DNA of 15,857 nt. Origin: CAZRIP01 sp964600165. Its GTDB lineage: Bacteria; Elusimicrobiota; Elusimicrobia; UBA1565; UBA9628. Shown piece by piece: positions 14,117 through 15,857 of the stretch. The position numbers and the translations under genes were made by a program. The number at the start of each line of letters is the position of its first letter. The stretch's first letter is position 1. A model generated the notes under the pieces. That model was not told the DNA's origin. It saw only the letters and a list, made by a program, of their open reading frames with translations, and did not search any database. Location: positions 1 to 15,857 of the forward strand of contig CAZRIP010000094.1 in NCBI GenBank assembly GCA_964600165.1, given 5' to 3'.

Positions 14117-14716
14117 ATGAATCGTCGACTTCTCTGGTCCGCTCTGCTGAGCTTGCCGCTGGTCGCCGCCTGCGGCGGCACCGAGGTCAAGCGCATGGAC
14201 GTCAACGACGTCAAGGACCTCAGCGGCCGCTGGAACGACACCGACTCCCGCCTCGTGGCCCAGGAGATGATCCAGGACTGCCTCGCGCGGCCCTGGCTCG
14301 ACAAGGCCTCGAAGGACAAGGGCAAGTCGCCGACGGTCATCGTCGGCAACGTGCGCAATCAGAGCCACGAGCACATCGCCACCGACACATTCGTCGAGGA
14401 TCTTCAGCGCGAGCTGATCAACTCGGGGAAGGTCGAGTTCGTCGCCAACAAGAACGAGCGCGGCGACGTGCGCGACGAGCGGCTCGATCAGGACACGAAC
14501 TCCTCCGAGGAGACGCGCAAGGCCCACGGACAGGAGACGGGCGCCGACTTCATGCTCAGCGGCGTCATCAGCACGATCGAGGACCAGGAAGGCGGCAAGT
14601 CGGTCGTGCTCTACCAGACGAACCTGAAGCTGCTCAATATGCAGACCAATCAGATCGCCTGGAACGGCGAGAAGAAGATCAAGAAGTTCATTTCCCGCGC
14701 GAGGGCATCCTGGTAA
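14117..14716 (+). CDS. lpoB: LpoB-family lipoprotein (putative penicillin-binding protein activator)
   Basis: In E. coli, LpoB is an outer-membrane lipoprotein that reaches through the periplasm to activate PBP1b. The 199-residue product has a lipobox VAAC with Cys19 after MNRRLLWSALLSLPL. SGRWNDTDSRLVAQEMIQDCL, PTVIVGNVRNQSHEHIATDTFVEDLQRELINSGKVEFV and ADFMLSGVISTIEDQEGGKSVVLYQTNLKLLNMQTNQIAWNGEKKIKK match the PF13036-type domain order. The long disordered linker of enterobacterial LpoB is missing, as in most non-enterobacterial members, so activation of a PBP is an inference from the family. It is second in the lipoprotein operon and has only a weak ribosome-binding site, suggesting coupling to the gene before it. 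Confidence 0.88.
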   Translation: MNRRLLWSALLSLPLVAACGGTEVKRMDVNDVKDLSGRWNDTDSRLVAQEMIQDCLARPWLDKASKDKGKSPTVIVGNVRNQSHEHIATDTFVEDLQRELINSGKVEFVANKNERGDVRDERLDQDTNSSEETRKAHGQETGADFMLSGVISTIEDQEGGKSVVLYQTNLKLLNMQTNQIAWNGEKKIKKFISRARASW

Positions 14717-14725
14717 TAATTCAGG

Positions 14726-14731
14726 TATACT
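14726..14731 (+). promoter_or_regulatory. Putative -10 element for the COG3014-like gene (leaderless type)
   Basis: TATACT lies 6 nt before ATG 14738, in the 21-bp gap after lpoB. No good -35 is seen. It could provide a secondary start within the operon. Confidence 0.4.
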
Positions 14732-14737
14732 GAGCTT

Positions 14738-15857
14738 ATGATGGAGTGGTCAGCGTTGAGGCCACACGGGTCGGCGGCGCTTGGATGGGCCGCCGCCCTC
14801 CTTTTTTGCGCCGGGTGCGCCGGCCCGTCGGCCAAGTCGGAGAAGGCGGTCAACGCGATGATCGCGTCGGGCAACTACGCCGGGGCCGAGTCCTATCTCG
14901 ATTCCCACAAGGAATCCGAGTACGGCAAGAAGAACATGGTGCTCTACTACCTCGACAAGGGGATGATCGAGCATCACGAGGGCAAGTACGCGGAGAGCGA
15001 CCAGAGCTTCGATCGCGCCGAGACCCGCATGGACGAGCTCTACACCAAGAGCATCACCAAGATGGGCGGCATGATCCTGCTCAACGACAACACCGTCGAT
15101 TACGCCGGCGAGCCCTTCGAACGCGCCCTCACCAACGTCTTTCGCGCCCTCAACTACGTTTTCTTGGGCAAGCCCGACGAGGCCCTCGTCGAGTCGCGCA
15201 AAGTCGAGATGTTCCTCGACGAGCTCAACCGGAACGCCCCCAAGAAGCCGGTCTATAAAGACGACGCGTTCGCCCGCTATCTCGACAGCCTTCTCTACGC
15301 CGACGCCGGGCAGAGCGACGACGCGCGCATCTCGCGCGAGGCCGCCGAGGAGGCGTACCGCTGGTACGCCTCGGATTACCGCGTGCCGGTCCCGAAGTTC
15401 GACTTGCGCAAGGACGCTTCTGAGGGAGAGCTCGTCTTCATCCACTACAACGGCGTCGCTCCGCGAAAGGTCTCGAAGACTTTCCAGGTCGCCTGGGGCG
15501 AGGCCGCCGTGCTCGTCAACCAGAACCACGACGAGGACTCCGACTCCCAGCGCGCCAAGAACGCGCTGCGCGCCGGCTTCACGGGCCACTCCGTCACCGT
15601 GGCCTATCCGGAGTATGTGCAGGATCCGTTCGCGATCGCAAGCTCCGAGGTGACCGTCGACGACGAGAGCAAGGGCGCGACGCAGCTCATGGAGGACATC
15701 TCGGCCATCGCCTTCAAGGACTTGAGCGACCGCCAAGGGCTCATCCGCGCGCGCGCCGTCGCTCGAGCCGCGGTCAAGTACATCCTCGCGGAGACGGCCG
15801 CGCGCGCCGCTCAAGCCCACCTCGACAAGGAGTACGGGCAAGGGTTGGCGGCCGCCA
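14738..15857 (+). CDS. COG3014-like TPR-type lipoprotein, 3' end beyond window
   Basis: An open reading frame of 373 codons runs to the right edge without a stop. The N-terminus from ATG 14738 (or ATG 14741) has a hydrophobic signal, GSAALGWAAALLFCAGC, with a probable lipobox Cys27; the cysteine at -3 is atypical. The mature part starts with helical hairpin repeats of TPR type: AVNAMIASGNYAGAESYLD, then GMIEHHEGKYAESDQSFDRAE. The block GEPFERALTNVFRALNYVFLGKPDEALVESRKVEMFLDEL and the later ELVFIHYNGVAPRK fit the COG3014 group of uncharacterised lipoproteins, which I recall as neighbours of LpoB and LPP20 genes. It is likely an outer-membrane or periplasmic assembly partner of the two preceding lipoproteins. 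Confidence 0.82.
   Translation, partial: MMEWSALRPHGSAALGWAAALLFCAGCAGPSAKSEKAVNAMIASGNYAGAESYLDSHKESEYGKKNMVLYYLDKGMIEHHEGKYAESDQSFDRAETRMDELYTKSITKMGGMILLNDNTVDYAGEPFERALTNVFRALNYVFLGKPDEALVESRKVEMFLDELNRNAPKKPVYKDDAFARYLDSLLYADAGQSDDARISREAAEEAYRWYASDYRVPVPKFDLRKDASEGELVFIHYNGVAPRKVSKTFQVAWGEAAVLVNQNHDEDSDSQRAKNALRAGFTGHSVTVAYPEYVQDPFAIASSEVTVDDESKGATQLMEDISAIAFKDLSDRQGLIRARAVARAAVKYILAETAARAAQAHLDKEYGQGLAAA

Noticed and set aside
1..15857. CRISPR arrays, transposases, integrases, tRNA or rRNA genes
   Set aside because: I looked on both strands for spaced direct repeats, transposase motifs and tRNA cloverleaf signatures and saw none; gene order and composition look like stable chromosome.

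Overview
The window is GC-rich, gene-dense chromosomal DNA from a diderm (Gram-negative-type) bacterium. Lipobox-bearing outer-membrane-type lipoproteins, an LpoB-family protein and hopanoid genes support a diderm. The phylum cannot be fixed by reading alone; an uncultured lineage such as Elusimicrobiota or a similar group is only a guess. I see no mobile elements, CRISPR arrays, tRNA or rRNA genes.

Layout. (1) At the left edge is the C-terminal two thirds of squalene-hopene cyclase (shc, +). It overlaps tail-to-tail with a small hypothetical exported protein (-). (2) Next come an APC-family amino-acid permease (+) and a convergent lipoprotein substrate-binding protein of the Liv type (-). 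(3) A strong sigma70-type promoter at 4571-4599 then starts a tightly packed operon: hpnH-hpnA-hpnG-ispA-dxs-ispH, followed by two small Cys-rich putative zinc-ribbon genes. Gene junctions are overlaps or gaps of 0 to 6 bp. The operon joins hopanoid side-chain chemistry (HpnH, HpnG) to isoprenoid precursor supply (Dxs, IspH, IspA), whose product feeds squalene for the nearby Shc. (4) After a perfect hairpin that contains a start codon come a secreted hypothetical protein with an HxxxH motif, a single-domain response regulator, and oligoribonuclease (orn, -). (5) The right end is a lipoprotein cluster of LPP20-family, LpoB-family and COG3014-like genes. The last has no stop codon before the window ends.

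The most notable structure is regulatory. In six places a -10-like hexamer ends 6 nt (8 nt in one case) before a start codon, which predicts leaderless mRNAs. hpnH and the LPP20 gene instead have normal leaders with strong Shine-Dalgarno sequences. A perfect CRP-type palindrome (TTGTGA-N6-TCACAA) lies between orn and the LPP20 operon. It sits about 60 bp upstream of the predicted LPP20 start site and overlaps the predicted orn -35 element.

No wholly new enzymatic system is evident. The hopanoid/MEP operon with its zinc-ribbon tail, the variant Dxs cofactor motif and the leaderless/CRP architecture are the points worth following up.
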